DNA from: Gemmatimonadota bacterium
GTDB taxonomy: Bacteria > Gemmatimonadota > Gemmatimonadetes > Longimicrobiales > Gaopeijiaceae
DNA length: 64,000 bases
Direction: 5' to 3'
Assembly: GCA_022826565.1 (NCBI GenBank)
Contig: JAJDUP010000034.1
Span: forward strand, 1 to 64,000
The position numbers and the translations under genes are program-made. The stretch's first letter is position 1. Each line of letters opens with the position of its first letter. Below are positions 41,791 through 50,510 of the stretch, piece by piece. The notes beneath the pieces were generated by a model. It made no database searches. It was not told the origin of the DNA and was given only the letters and a program-made list of their open reading frames with translations.

Positions 41791-43953
41791 ATGTCCCCCA
41801 TGCCCGCCCACATCACGAAGGCCCTCGCCCGCTCCGCCAGGTCGCTCACCGCCCTGGCCTCGCTGCTGGCGCTCGTGGCAGTCCTCGCCGCCCGGCCTCC
41901 CCAGGAGCCCGACCTCACCGGCTTCACCGAGGACCGCGCCGCCACTCAGCTCGCCTGCGAGGCCCGCTTCCTCGAGCTGCCGCGCAGCGAATCCTTCCGC
42001 GAGCATCTCCGCACCATCACCGAGAATCCGCACCCGGCAGGTTCGGCCGCCCAGGCGCGCGTCGGCGAGTATCTCGCGCGGGCGATGGAGAAAGCCGGCC
42101 TCGAGGTCACCAACTACCCCTACGACGTCTACCTGCCCGAACTGACCGACGATGTCGAAGTGCACATCGTCACCCCCGTGGCCATGCAGCTCTCCAACCG
42201 CGAGCCCGAGCTGGCGGAGGACCGGTTCTCGGGGCACGAGGACCTGCTCAACGGCTGGAACGCGTTTTCCGGCTCCGGCGACGTTACCGGCGAGGTCGTT
42301 TACGCGAACTACGGGCGGCGAGAGGACTACCGTGCACTGGACTCGATGGGCATCTCCGTTGCGGACAAGGTCGTGATCGCCCGCTACGGGGGGAACTTCC
42401 GGGGTTACAAGGTCAAGTTCGCCGAGGAGCGCGGCGCGGCGGGCGTCGTCATGTTCAACGACCCGGGGTTCTCGGGTCTCGACGCCTACCCCGGAGGCCC
42501 GATGATGAACGGGCAGACGATCCAGCGCGGCTCCGTCCTCACCCTGCCCTGGACCGGCGATCCGCTCACCCCCTTCGTCCCCGCCCTGCCCGTTGACGGC
42601 GACACCCAGGTCGAGCGCCTCGACCCCTCCGAGGTACCGCTCCACACCATCCCGGTCCTGCCCATCGGGTACGAAGCGGCGAGCGAGATCCTGACGCGGA
42701 TGACCGGCGGCGAAGTTCCGCCCGGCTGGGACGCTTCGATGGAGCTGGACTACCGGCTGACCGGCGGCCCGGATCTCACCGTGCGCGTGCGCGTCAACCA
42801 GCCCAAGAAGCTCACGCGGGCCACGAACGTCGTCGGCACCGTGCGCGGCACCGAGTTCCCGGACGAGTGGTTCATCCTGGGCGCGCACTACGATCCCTGG
42901 GGATTCGGCGCGATCGACCCCAACGGCGGCACCGCGATGCTTCTCACCCTGGCCGAGGCGCTCGGCGAACTGGCCCGCGACGAGGATTGCCGTCCCCGCC
43001 GCTCGATCATGATCGCCCACTGGGACGCCGAGGAGTACGGCATCATCGGCTCGACGGAGTGGGTCGAGCAGCTCCGCGAAGAGCTGGAGGCGAACGCCAT
43101 CGCCTACATCAACGCGGATGCCGCCGTGTCGGGATCCAGCTTCGGCGGATCCTCGTCGCCGTCGCTCAAGGGGCAGATAATGGAGGCGACAAAAGCGGTC
43201 ACCTACCCCGAGACCGGGGAACGTCTCTACGACTGGTGGATGGATCGCGCACCCGAGGGCGCGGCGGAGCCCTCGCTCGGCAATCTCGGCGGCGGATCCG
43301 ACCACGTCGGCTTCTACACCCACGCCGGGGTCCCGTCCGCCGGGCTGTCGTCGGGCAACCCGGGCGGCGTCTACCACTCCAACTACGACAACTTCGCCTG
43401 GTACGAGCGCTTCGGCGACACGGAGTTCGTCTACGGCCCGATGATCGCCCGCACCGACGGAATCCTCGCGCTGCGCTTTGCCAACGCCGACGTGCTGCCG
43501 TACGACCCGGTCCGCTATGCAACCGACACGCGCACGCACGTCGAGACGCTGTACCGGGTCGCCGAGTCGCGCCGCCTGCAGGTCGACTTCTCGGCGCTGG
43601 TGGCGTCCACGCAGGAGTTGGAGGAGGCGGCCAACGCCCTGGTCGCTGCGCGCGACCGCTGGACATCTTCCGGCAACGTCGACCCGACCGCCGCCGAAGC
43701 CGTCAACCGCGAGCTCATAGGCCTCGAAAAGGCGTGGCTGAACGACCGCGGCCTGCAGGGACGTCCCTGGAGCCGCTCGATCTACGTCTCGCCCGATCCG
43801 TTCAGCGGGTACGCGTCCTGGATGCTGCCGGGACTCAGGTACGAGATCGAGACGGACGACCGCGCGGATCTGCCGGGATGGGAGCGTGTGTACGTAAACG
43901 CCGTGCGGGATCTCGCCGAGCGGATGAGGGCGGTGGCGGGGATGATGCGGTAG
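41791..43953 (+). CDS. M28 family peptidase, glutamate carboxypeptidase II-like
   Basis: This 720-residue exported metallopeptidase has an N-terminal signal (ALARSARSLTALASLLALVAVLAA, split), a PA domain (about 140-290: VTGEVVYANYGRREDY, GAAGVVMFNDP) and an M28 catalytic domain. The co-catalytic zinc ligands of the GCPII/TfR group are visible: His in GAHYDPW, bridging Asp in AIDPNGGT, Glu pair in HWDAEEYG, Asp in YINADAAVSG, and His in YHSNYDNF. The C-terminal part is the helical TfR-like dimerisation domain. It would trim acidic dipeptides or peptides outside the cytoplasm. The ATG at 41791 follows AAGGA by 4 bases; two nearby ATGs (41764, 41800) are alternatives. Confidence 0.9.
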   Translation: MSPMPAHITKALARSARSLTALASLLALVAVLAARPPQEPDLTGFTEDRAATQLACEARFLELPRSESFREHLRTITENPHPAGSAAQARVGEYLARAMEKAGLEVTNYPYDVYLPELTDDVEVHIVTPVAMQLSNREPELAEDRFSGHEDLLNGWNAFSGSGDVTGEVVYANYGRREDYRALDSMGISVADKVVIARYGGNFRGYKVKFAEERGAAGVVMFNDPGFSGLDAYPGGPMMNGQTIQRGSVLTLPWTGDPLTPFVPALPVDGDTQVERLDPSEVPLHTIPVLPIGYEAASEILTRMTGGEVPPGWDASMELDYRLTGGPDLTVRVRVNQPKKLTRATNVVGTVRGTEFPDEWFILGAHYDPWGFGAIDPNGGTAMLLTLAEALGELARDEDCRPRRSIMIAHWDAEEYGIIGSTEWVEQLREELEANAIAYINADAAVSGSSFGGSSSPSLKGQIMEATKAVTYPETGERLYDWWMDRAPEGAAEPSLGNLGGGSDHVGFYTHAGVPSAGLSSGNPGGVYHSNYDNFAWYERFGDTEFVYGPMIARTDGILALRFANADVLPYDPVRYATDTRTHVETLYRVAESRRLQVDFSALVASTQELEEAANALVAARDRWTSSGNVDPTAAEAVNRELIGLEKAWLNDRGLQGRPWSRSIYVSPDPFSGYASWMLPGLRYEIETDDRADLPGWERVYVNAVRDLAERMRAVAGMMR

Positions 43954-43961
43954 GAGGCGAG

Positions 43962-44369
43962 TCACCCGGCGTGAGGATACACCAATTCCACCACCCGGCG
44001 GGCGCTGTCGCGCGCGTGGACCGCGTCGGTTCGCGAGTAGAAGTCGGACGGGGTGAGGTCCTCGGCACCGTAGAATGCGAGTTCGCGGTCCCGGCGAAGC
44101 TGCCTGGAAGTGTCGGCCAGCCAGTCGACATCGCGCAACAGGTCGGCCGGCAGCCGGTCCATTTCGGCGAGCAGGATCCGCGATACATCATGGACCCGGG
44201 GCGGCTCGACTCCGCAGGAGCGCAGCAGGCCCTTCAACGTCAGTTCGACGATCTCCTGGGACTCGCGGACCACATCGGGCCAGCTCTCGGCATCGAACAG
44301 GACATCCACGGCGGGCAGGCGCGCTCTCGCGCGGCGCAGATAGTCCCTGGCGAGCCCCCTGTTCCTCAA
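43962..44369 (-). CDS. HEPN-domain protein, toxin of MNT-HEPN pair
   Basis: This 135-residue all-helical protein belongs to the HEPN superfamily: ARDYLRRARARLPAVDVLFD, then DVVRESQEIVELTLKGLLRSCGV, and the C-terminal RRDRELAFYGAEDLTPSDFY helix pair. A possible catalytic R-x4-H is R113-TDAV-H118 (YSRTDAVHA), though its placement late in the fold is not ideal. HEPN proteins of this kind act as RNases or as targets of AMPylation by the cognate MNT enzyme. The start is a TTG at 44369 that overlaps the stop of the MNT gene (TTGA), so it is translated by coupling. It is convergent with the M28 peptidase gene, 8 bases away. Confidence 0.82.
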   Translation of the reverse strand: MRNRGLARDYLRRARARLPAVDVLFDAESWPDVVRESQEIVELTLKGLLRSCGVEPPRVHDVSRILLAEMDRLPADLLRDVDWLADTSRQLRRDRELAFYGAEDLTPSDFYSRTDAVHARDSARRVVELVYPHAG

Positions 44370-44950
44370 GGCCCGTGCACCCAGTAGCGCTGCCCATCGG
44401 CAACCCGGGCGGAGAGCTCTCCATCCAGGAGCCGCCGCCTGACGTTGGCGAGGTGCCGCGACACCACGAGCCGCCGTTCAATGAGGATGAGCCCGTCCGT
44501 GGCCACCTCCGCCCACAGTCCGGAAACGGCCGCAGCCCTCGACGGCAGATGAACGATATGAGGCGTTACTTCATGACCGTCCCAGCTCAGGTCCGGCCCG
44601 GCATCCCAACCTCGATAGAGCGCGCGTGAGATCGGTACCGCCCGGTCGGCCACGAGTAGCACATCCAGATCCGAGGACGCGGTCTCGTCCCCCCGCGCCC
44701 AGGAGCCGAACGCCACCACGCCCAGCAGGGCGTCGTCAAGCACCCCGGTCGCCCGCCGTACGACCGCCGCCTGGTCCGGATCGGGCGGCGCGCCCGGTGC
44801 CGCCAGTCTTCGGGCGCAGTATTCGTTCAGAGACGTGTTCGCCGACCGGGCCGCGGCGCGCAGCGATGCGTGCAATTCCGGCTCGATCCGGAGGTTGAAC
44901 CGACCCGAAGGGAGAGATTGCACCGTGCCGGTATCATATTGGTTTTCCAT
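44366..44950 (-). CDS. Antitoxin: ribbon-helix-helix plus MNT nucleotidyltransferase
   Basis: This 194-residue protein fuses two domains. Residues 14-50 are an RHH/HicB-tail DNA-binding motif: SGRFNLRIEPELHASLRAAARSANTSLNEYCARRL, split here. Residues about 65-190 are a minimal nucleotidyltransferase: FGSWARGD (81-88) followed by S-D94-L-D96, the GSx10DxD signature with both metal aspartates. In MNT-HEPN modules the MNT enzyme neutralises the HEPN toxin, in studied cases by AMPylating it. Most MNT antitoxins lack a DNA-binding domain; the RHH here suggests that this protein also represses its own promoter. The promoter at 44956-44985 puts transcription at the start codon. Confidence 0.85.
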   Translation of the reverse strand: MENQYDTGTVQSLPSGRFNLRIEPELHASLRAAARSANTSLNEYCARRLAAPGAPPDPDQAAVVRRATGVLDDALLGVVAFGSWARGDETASSDLDVLLVADRAVPISRALYRGWDAGPDLSWDGHEVTPHIVHLPSRAAAVSGLWAEVATDGLILIERRLVVSRHLANVRRRLLDGELSARVADGQRYWVHGP

Positions 44951-44952
44951 GT

Positions 44953-44985
44953 GGTACTATATGGTCATTCTTTACAGTACCGCAA
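44953..44985 (-). promoter_or_regulatory. Promoter and dyad for the MNT-HEPN operon; predicted leaderless
   Basis: On the minus strand -35 TTGCGG (44985-44980), an 18-base spacer and -10 TATAGT (44961-44956) end 5 bases before the ATG at 44950, so transcription should start at or within the start codon. Inverted arms GGTACT and AGTACC (44981-44976 and 44958-44953) lie inside the promoter, a plausible site for the RHH domain of the antitoxin. Confidence 0.6.
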
Positions 44986-45040
44986 TCGTGCGGGCAGGAC
45001 GCAATCAGTCTGCGCGCCCGTCGGCCAACCTCGGAATGAC

Positions 45041-48000
45041 TCAGGTAATCGTCCGCCCCGTCCTCTCCCGCAGCAGCTGGTTGTAGCGCGCCAGATCGTC
45101 GGCCAGCACGGCCTCCAGCGCCCTCTCCACCTCCTCCAGCTGCTCGCGCAGGATCACTGACACCTCCAGGTGCTGGTCCGGCGGCGAGAAGTCCGCAATC
45201 GACACCACATCCTGCAGATAGCGCAGACGCCCCACGATCATTGACGGCCAGCGGACGCCGTCGCTGCCGGTGTCCTTTAGCTGGACAAGCTCGCTCTCGA
45301 CTTCGATCAGCCGCGCCTCGAGCGCCGCGCCCGCGTCAATGACATCGGCCGCGTCGCCGCGCTCCTCAAGCACCGGCCGCAGGTCCTGGATCTGCCGGCG
45401 CAGCAGTTCGATGCGGTTGACCATGTCGGCCGCGCGGTTGCGGTCGCCCATGATCTCCTGCACCAGCGCGAACTGCGCGTCGATGTCGGCGAGGGTGCCC
45501 TCCGAGTTCGGATCCTTCATGACGGTCAGCGAGTGGCTCCCCGCTTCCGCTCCGTCCACCAGCAGCGTCACGGTGTAGTCGCCCGGAGGCTGCAGCGGGC
45601 CCTGAACGCCAAAGAATCCCCCGCCCCCGACCCGGTATCCCTCGTCGGGCATGCGGAACCAGTCGGCGTACAGCGGCTTGGTGCGCAGCTTGATCTGGTT
45701 AGGCGGCTCGCCCCTCAGGTTCCACCATACACGGTTGAAGCCCGCGTGCGCGGTGCCGTCCAGGGTGGCCACGGTTTCGCCGGCGGCGTTGTCGATGCGG
45801 ACCTCGACCTCGCCGCCATCGCGATCCCCGCCCAGCCAATAGCTGATCGCCGCACCCGGCGGCGGATTCTCGCCATCCGACCAGTCGCCGAGCATCGTCG
45901 ACGGCTCGGTGATCGGGAGCAGCCGGTAAGTGTCCCGCGGCCGGAACAGGTGCGCGTCCGACGCCGCGATCTCCTCGGTGAGCTGCTGGACCGGGCCAAG
46001 GTCGTCGAGGATCCAGTAGCCCCGGCCGTACGTCCCCGCGACGAGGTCGTTGAATTGCTCCTGGATGAAGAGGCCGTAGTAGGGCGTCGGCGGCAGCTCC
46101 GGCATGAACTTCTGCCAGCTGTCGCCGTCGTCGTAGCTGATGTAGAGGGAGCTCTCGGTGCCCAGGTACAGCAGGCCGGGCCGCACGGCGTCTTCCAGCA
46201 GGTAGCGGGTGTAGTCGAGGGGGTAGTTGTCGACGCCATCCGTGATCCGCGTCCACGACTCGCCGAAGTCGTCGGTGCGGTAGGCGCGCGCCTCGAAGTC
46301 GCCCACCTGGTGGTGCTCGATGGTGATGTACGCCTTCGCCACATCCCAGCGCGAGGCGTCGACGCTGCGCACCACGCCGTCGGGCGGCAGGTCCGGGATG
46401 TTCGCGGTGACGTCGGTCCAGGTGGCGCCGTCGTCGCGGCTGACGTGCATGAGCCCGTCGTTGGTCCCCGCCCAGAACACACCTTGCTGCACGGGCGACT
46501 CGTCGAAGGCGTAGATCACGCAGCAGAACTCGACGCCGATGTTGTCGGGGGTGAGGCCGCCCGAGATGGTCTGCCGCGACTTGTCGTTGGTGGAGAGATC
46601 CGGGCTGACCACCTCCCAGCTCTGCCCGCCGTTGCGCGTGCGGTGCACATGCTGGCTGGTCACGTAGATCGTGTTGTTGTCGTGCGGCGAGATCAGCAGC
46701 GGGAAGGTCCACTGGAAGCGGTAGCGCATGTCCTCGGCGGGCCAGCCCAGCGTCGACATCGGCCAGACCTCGACCTGGCGGAACTGGCCGCGCGCCACGT
46801 CGTGCCGTACCACGATGCCGCCCGCCGCACCGGCCCCCGACGCGCTCGACCACACGATGTTCGGATCGGTCGGGTCGGCGGTCGCGAAGCCGCTCTCGCC
46901 GCCGCCAACACCGCGCCAGTCGCCTCGCGGAATCCGTCCGCTGGCGAACAGCCCCGACAACCGCGAGTTGGACGGCCCGCGGAACGACGGCCCGTCCTGC
47001 CGGTTGCCGAGCACGTTGTAGGGGATCGCGTTGTCGGCCGTGACGTGGTACATCTGCGCGATCGGCAGCTGCACCCGGAACCAGGAGCGGCCCCGGTTCT
47101 CGGTGATCGAGAAGCCACCGTCGTGCGCGACCGCCATCCTGTCGCCGTCGAGGGGGTCGTGCCAGATGTCGTGGTGGTCCCAGCCGGGTCCCTCATTGCC
47201 GCCGAGCAGGTACCGCACCGTCGTGTGGGATTCGCCGCCGTTGGTACTCCAGCTGAACGAGGATGACAGGAAGTAGATCTCGTCGCGGTCGTCGGGGGAT
47301 ACGCCGCAGCGGGTGTAGTAGGCCTGCCGCGTGGCCAGGTCGTGGCTGTAGGAGGTGATCTGCCAGGTGTCGCCGCCGTCGTCGCTCCGCCACAGCTCGC
47401 CGTTGTCGGTCTCTTCGCCGTCGATCGGCACGCCGTCGCCCGTCTCGATCAGGGCGTAGATGCGATCCGAGTCGCCAGCGGACATGCAGACCGCGATCTT
47501 GCCGAGTCTCCGGGTCGGCAGACCGTTCCCTTCCAGCCGCCGCCAGCTGTCGCCGCCGTCCATCGTGACGTGGATGCCGCTCCCGGGGCCGCCGCTGTCC
47601 CTCTTCCACGTCTTCAGGTCCAGGTCCCAGGTGGTGGCCACGATCTTCCGCGCGTTGTGCGGGTCCATGACCATCTCGTAGGCGCCCGTGTGCTCGTCGA
47701 CGAAGAGGACGCGCTCCCAGGTCGCGCCGCCGTCGGTCGTGCGGAAGACGCCCCGCTGCTGCGACGGGGCGTAGGCGTGCCCGATCGCCGCCACGTACAC
47801 GATGTCCGCATCGCGCGGGTGCACGATGATCCGGCCCACGCGGCCCGTGCCCTCCAGTCCCATGTGCATCCAGGAATCGCCGCCGTCCGTCGACTTCCAG
47901 ACGCCGTTGCCGATCGACACGTTCGAGCGGATCGAGCTCTCGCCCGTCCCGGCCCAGACGATCGCGGGGTCGGTGGGCGTGACCGCCAGCGCACCGATGG

Positions 48001-48325
48001 AATGCACCGGCTGGTCGTCGAAGACCGGCTCCCAGTTGAGGCCGGCGTCGGTGGTGCGCCAGATCCCGCCGCTCGCCGCGCCCGCGTAGTAGGTCGTGCG
48101 GTCGCCGGGGACGCCCGCGACGGACGCCACCCGGTTGCCGACCGGGCCGATGTGGCGGAAGCGGATGCCCTGGAGCTGGTCGGGGATGAGCTGTTGGGCG
48201 GCGAGGCCGGTCGGAGCGAGGGCGGTGGCGGCGAGGACCGCGGTCAGGGCCGTCGCCCTTCCGAGGTCGACAGCGTTGCGGGCGGCCCGTGGCAGCACGT
48301 CGGCGAGGAGGCGATTGGAGGCCAT
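45041..48325 (-). CDS. Large secreted BNR/VPS10-type beta-propeller protein
   Basis: This 1,094-residue protein has a signal peptide (ALTAVLAATALAPTGLAAQ). It consists of two propeller-like halves built of BNR/sortilin repeats with S/T-x-D-x-G-x-T-W Asp-boxes: TTDAGLNWEP, STDGGDSWMH, TTDGGATWER, TMDGGDSWRR, SDDGGDTWQI, SRDDGATWTD, TDDFGESWTR, SYDDGDSWQK. The C-terminal 250 residues hold an FG-rich Ig-like domain and a coiled-coil-like helix (SELVQLKDTGSD). Such proteins are abundant in Gemmatimonadota, Acidobacteria and Bacteroidetes and are often annotated as glycosyl hydrolases, but no sialidase active site (FRIP, Arg triad) is present. GGGAG precedes the ATG at 48325. A paralogue lies at 50511-53396. 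Confidence 0.85.
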   Translation of the reverse strand: MASNRLLADVLPRAARNAVDLGRATALTAVLAATALAPTGLAAQQLIPDQLQGIRFRHIGPVGNRVASVAGVPGDRTTYYAGAASGGIWRTTDAGLNWEPVFDDQPVHSIGALAVTPTDPAIVWAGTGESSIRSNVSIGNGVWKSTDGGDSWMHMGLEGTGRVGRIIVHPRDADIVYVAAIGHAYAPSQQRGVFRTTDGGATWERVLFVDEHTGAYEMVMDPHNARKIVATTWDLDLKTWKRDSGGPGSGIHVTMDGGDSWRRLEGNGLPTRRLGKIAVCMSAGDSDRIYALIETGDGVPIDGEETDNGELWRSDDGGDTWQITSYSHDLATRQAYYTRCGVSPDDRDEIYFLSSSFSWSTNGGESHTTVRYLLGGNEGPGWDHHDIWHDPLDGDRMAVAHDGGFSITENRGRSWFRVQLPIAQMYHVTADNAIPYNVLGNRQDGPSFRGPSNSRLSGLFASGRIPRGDWRGVGGGESGFATADPTDPNIVWSSASGAGAAGGIVVRHDVARGQFRQVEVWPMSTLGWPAEDMRYRFQWTFPLLISPHDNNTIYVTSQHVHRTRNGGQSWEVVSPDLSTNDKSRQTISGGLTPDNIGVEFCCVIYAFDESPVQQGVFWAGTNDGLMHVSRDDGATWTDVTANIPDLPPDGVVRSVDASRWDVAKAYITIEHHQVGDFEARAYRTDDFGESWTRITDGVDNYPLDYTRYLLEDAVRPGLLYLGTESSLYISYDDGDSWQKFMPELPPTPYYGLFIQEQFNDLVAGTYGRGYWILDDLGPVQQLTEEIAASDAHLFRPRDTYRLLPITEPSTMLGDWSDGENPPPGAAISYWLGGDRDGGEVEVRIDNAAGETVATLDGTAHAGFNRVWWNLRGEPPNQIKLRTKPLYADWFRMPDEGYRVGGGGFFGVQGPLQPPGDYTVTLLVDGAEAGSHSLTVMKDPNSEGTLADIDAQFALVQEIMGDRNRAADMVNRIELLRRQIQDLRPVLEERGDAADVIDAGAALEARLIEVESELVQLKDTGSDGVRWPSMIVGRLRYLQDVVSIADFSPPDQHLEVSVILREQLEEVERALEAVLADDLARYNQLLRERTGRTIT

Positions 48326-48369
48326 TTCATTCTCCCGCGGAGTTGGGTGCTTGCGCGAAACCCGGCGCT

Positions 48370-48702
48370 TCAACTGAACAGTCGTTCATCCCACCAAACC
48401 GGTGTTTCGGCATCCGGCGTCAATTGCGAGAACTCCGGGTGACCCGCATTGATGACGATGTTCCGCTCCATCCGAACCACGACGGAGGGCACGATCAGGA
48501 TAGCGCTGCGACTCTCGGCGTACCATCGATGGCCGAATCGCCGTGCCGACGGACTGTCCGGGAGGTGCCAGCCCTCCAGATCCGGCGCATCAGAATTCGC
48601 GACTTCATGGCTCGTTCCCGCCGGTATCCGGATCCTGGCGAAGTGCTGGCTTCCCGGGGGAGGACCCAGGGCTGCTGTCGGCCCGGACCGCCGTTGCTCC
48701 AA
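48370..48702 (-). pseudogene. RES-domain toxin, C-terminal remnant
   Basis: The 110 open codons match the second half of a RES toxin (NAD-degrading partner of Xre antitoxins): ARIRIPAGTSHEV, LEGWHLPDSPSARRFGHRWY, then the core SRSAILIVPSVVVRMERNIVINAGHPEF and a terminal DERLF, each as seen here. The N-terminal half with the R/Y/E catalytic residues is missing; upstream on this strand is only the hipB promoter region, and the only in-frame start is a TTG at the break. It is best read as a decayed toxin-antitoxin locus overlapped by hipBA control DNA. It fills most of the gap between 48326 and 48755. Confidence 0.72.
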
Positions 48703-48708
48703 TCCCGC

Positions 48709-48764
48709 TTGAAGGTCCGCACTGAGTAATGTAAAATATACTTATTACCCATTTCATGTATATT
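48709..48764 (+). promoter_or_regulatory. hipBA promoter with dyad over -10 and start codon
   Basis: -35 TTGAAG (48709-48714), 17-base spacer and -10 TAAAAT (48732-48737) predict a start near 48744, only about 12 bases before the hipB ATG at 48756. An inverted repeat with arms AATATAC (48735-48741) and GTATATT (48758-48764) spans the -10 and the start codon, a likely HipB operator. The region is sharply AT-rich compared with its surroundings. Confidence 0.6.
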
Positions 48765-49115
48765 GAACTAAACATGCCAAACCGTAGCGCCATCACCCAT
48801 GCGCCCCCTGCCGCCGTCGAACAGGCTCTCAGGCGGCTCGGTCGCAACCTGCGCACGGCCCGCCTGCGACGCCGACTGCGGATCCAGGATGTCGCGGACC
48901 GGCTGGGCGTGTCCCGGCTGACGGTCGCCGACCTGGAGAAGGGCAAGCCGGGCGCTTCGGCTGCCGCCTATTTCGGCGCGCTCTGGTCGCTCGGACTGCT
49001 GAGCGACTCGGACGACCTGGCCCACCCCGACCGCGACGAGGAGGGCAAGATCCTGGAAGCCGCGCAGCGCCCGCTCCAGGTCCGGCCTCGCCGACGGCTC
49101 GACAATGACTTCTGA
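48756..49115 (+). CDS. hipB: HipB-like Xre-family antitoxin/repressor
   Basis: This 119-residue protein has a helix-turn-helix of the Xre type at about residues 27-62: RRLGRNLRTARLRRRLRIQDVADRLGVSRLTVADLEKGKPG in split form, with the turn RLGVSRLTV typical. In HipBA modules the B protein binds the operator as a dimer and holds HipA in an inactive complex. The ATG at 48756 lacks a Shine-Dalgarno; a second in-frame ATG at 48774 is possible. The stop overlaps the hipA start by 11 bases. A C-terminal charged tail (PLQVRPRRRLDNDF) may contact HipA. Confidence 0.88.
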   Translation: MYIELNMPNRSAITHAPPAAVEQALRRLGRNLRTARLRRRLRIQDVADRLGVSRLTVADLEKGKPGASAAAYFGALWSLGLLSDSDDLAHPDRDEEGKILEAAQRPLQVRPRRRLDNDF

Positions 49116-50367
49116 GCGTGAGTGCCATGTCTTCGTTGTACTGCCCGGGACGACCGACTTTGTGGTCGCCGGTCGTTTTCGGGTTTCCACGACGCCGGAC
49201 GGTGTTCCGCTGGGCGAGTTCGTGTACGGGCGCAGTTATCTGAATCGTGCCGACGCGGTCGAGCTGGACCCTGTTGAACTGCGGCTCGCCGAGCGCATGT
49301 ACCGGACCACCCGGCTGGGCGGCTTCTTCGGCGCCATCCGGGACTCCATGCCGGACTACTGGGGCCGGCTCCTGATCGAGAGACGGTTCGGAAGAGCGCA
49401 GCTGCAGGAGTTCGACTACCTGGCCGAAGGGCCGGACGACCGGGCGGGCGGGCTCGGGTTCAACGCCGGACTCGAGCCACCCTCTCCGCGCATCCGGTTC
49501 AACACCGTCCTCGATCTGGCCGAGCTTCAGGCCGCCGCCGAAGCCGTGCTGGCCGGCGAGCGTGGCCAGCGGAAGTCGCTGGCGGGCCGGGCGCGAGAGC
49601 TTCTCCTGGAGGGCACGTCGATGGGCGGCGCGCGCCCCAAAGCCGTCGTCGAGGACGGTGACGCGCTCTGGGTGGCCAAGTTCGGCCGGGACGAAGACCG
49701 CTGGAATGATCCACTGGTCGAACACGCAGTGCTGCAGCTCGCGCGGGAATGTGGCCTGAACGCGGCCACCAGCAGGATCGAGCGGATCGGCAACCGCGAC
49801 GCGCTGCTGGTGCGCCGCTTCGACCGGGAGTGGCGGGGCGCGGGCTACGCTCGCAGCCGCATGGTCAGCGCGCTCACCCTGCTCGGCGCCGACGACAGCG
49901 TCACGGACCGGCGGCGCTGGTCGTATCTCGCCCTCGCCGACGAACTCCGCCGCGCGAGTTCGAAGCCGCGCGAAGATCTGCACGAGCTCTTCGGGCGCAT
50001 GTGCTTCAACGCGGCCATATCGAATCTGGACGACCACCCGCGCAATCACGCGATCCTGGCTCCCGGGCGCGAATGGCGGCTGAGTCCGGCCTACGACCTC
50101 ACGCCGGTGCCCGCCATCTCCGTCACGCGCCGGGATCTGGCCATGACTTGCGGTCCCGGCGGCCGCTGGGCCAACCGGGCCAACCTGCTCGGTTCCGCCG
50201 GCCGGTTCCTCCTGGACCGCGAGGAAGCCGAGGCCGTCTTCGATCGGATCGCCGCGACCATCCGGTCATCGTGGCTGGCGGTCATGCGCGGCAACGGCGT
50301 CAGCGAGAGGGACTGCGACTTGATCCGTCACGCCATTCTCTACGACGGACTCTTCTACGACGCGTAG
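49105..50367 (+). CDS. hipA: HipA-family serine/threonine kinase toxin
   Basis: This 420-residue protein has the HipA fold: an N-terminal subdomain (LGEFVYGRSYLNRADAVELDP), the ATP/P-loop region TSMGGARPKA at 171-180, K192 (WVAKF), the catalytic loop FNAAISNLDDHPRNHAI with D309, and the metal-binding SPAYDLTP with D331. All kinase residues known from E. coli HipA are therefore kept, so activity is likely. HipA phosphorylates GltX and halts translation, giving persistence; whether this homologue has the same target is unknown. Translation is coupled with hipB. GC-rich codon use matches the neighbours. Confidence 0.9.
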   Translation: MTSERECHVFVVLPGTTDFVVAGRFRVSTTPDGVPLGEFVYGRSYLNRADAVELDPVELRLAERMYRTTRLGGFFGAIRDSMPDYWGRLLIERRFGRAQLQEFDYLAEGPDDRAGGLGFNAGLEPPSPRIRFNTVLDLAELQAAAEAVLAGERGQRKSLAGRARELLLEGTSMGGARPKAVVEDGDALWVAKFGRDEDRWNDPLVEHAVLQLARECGLNAATSRIERIGNRDALLVRRFDREWRGAGYARSRMVSALTLLGADDSVTDRRRWSYLALADELRRASSKPREDLHELFGRMCFNAAISNLDDHPRNHAILAPGREWRLSPAYDLTPVPAISVTRRDLAMTCGPGGRWANRANLLGSAGRFLLDREEAEAVFDRIAATIRSSWLAVMRGNGVSERDCDLIRHAILYDGLFYDA

Positions 50368-50510
50368 CAGACGTCACCGGGCTCCCGGTCCTGCAAACGG
50401 ACCTGGACGCGCATGCGGATTGCCGCGGACCTGGCGTGGCGGCACGCCGAAGCGTGGCCTACACTACCTCTCCGGATCCGCTGCTTGTCACTTCAGCCGA
50501 GAGGTCTCCG

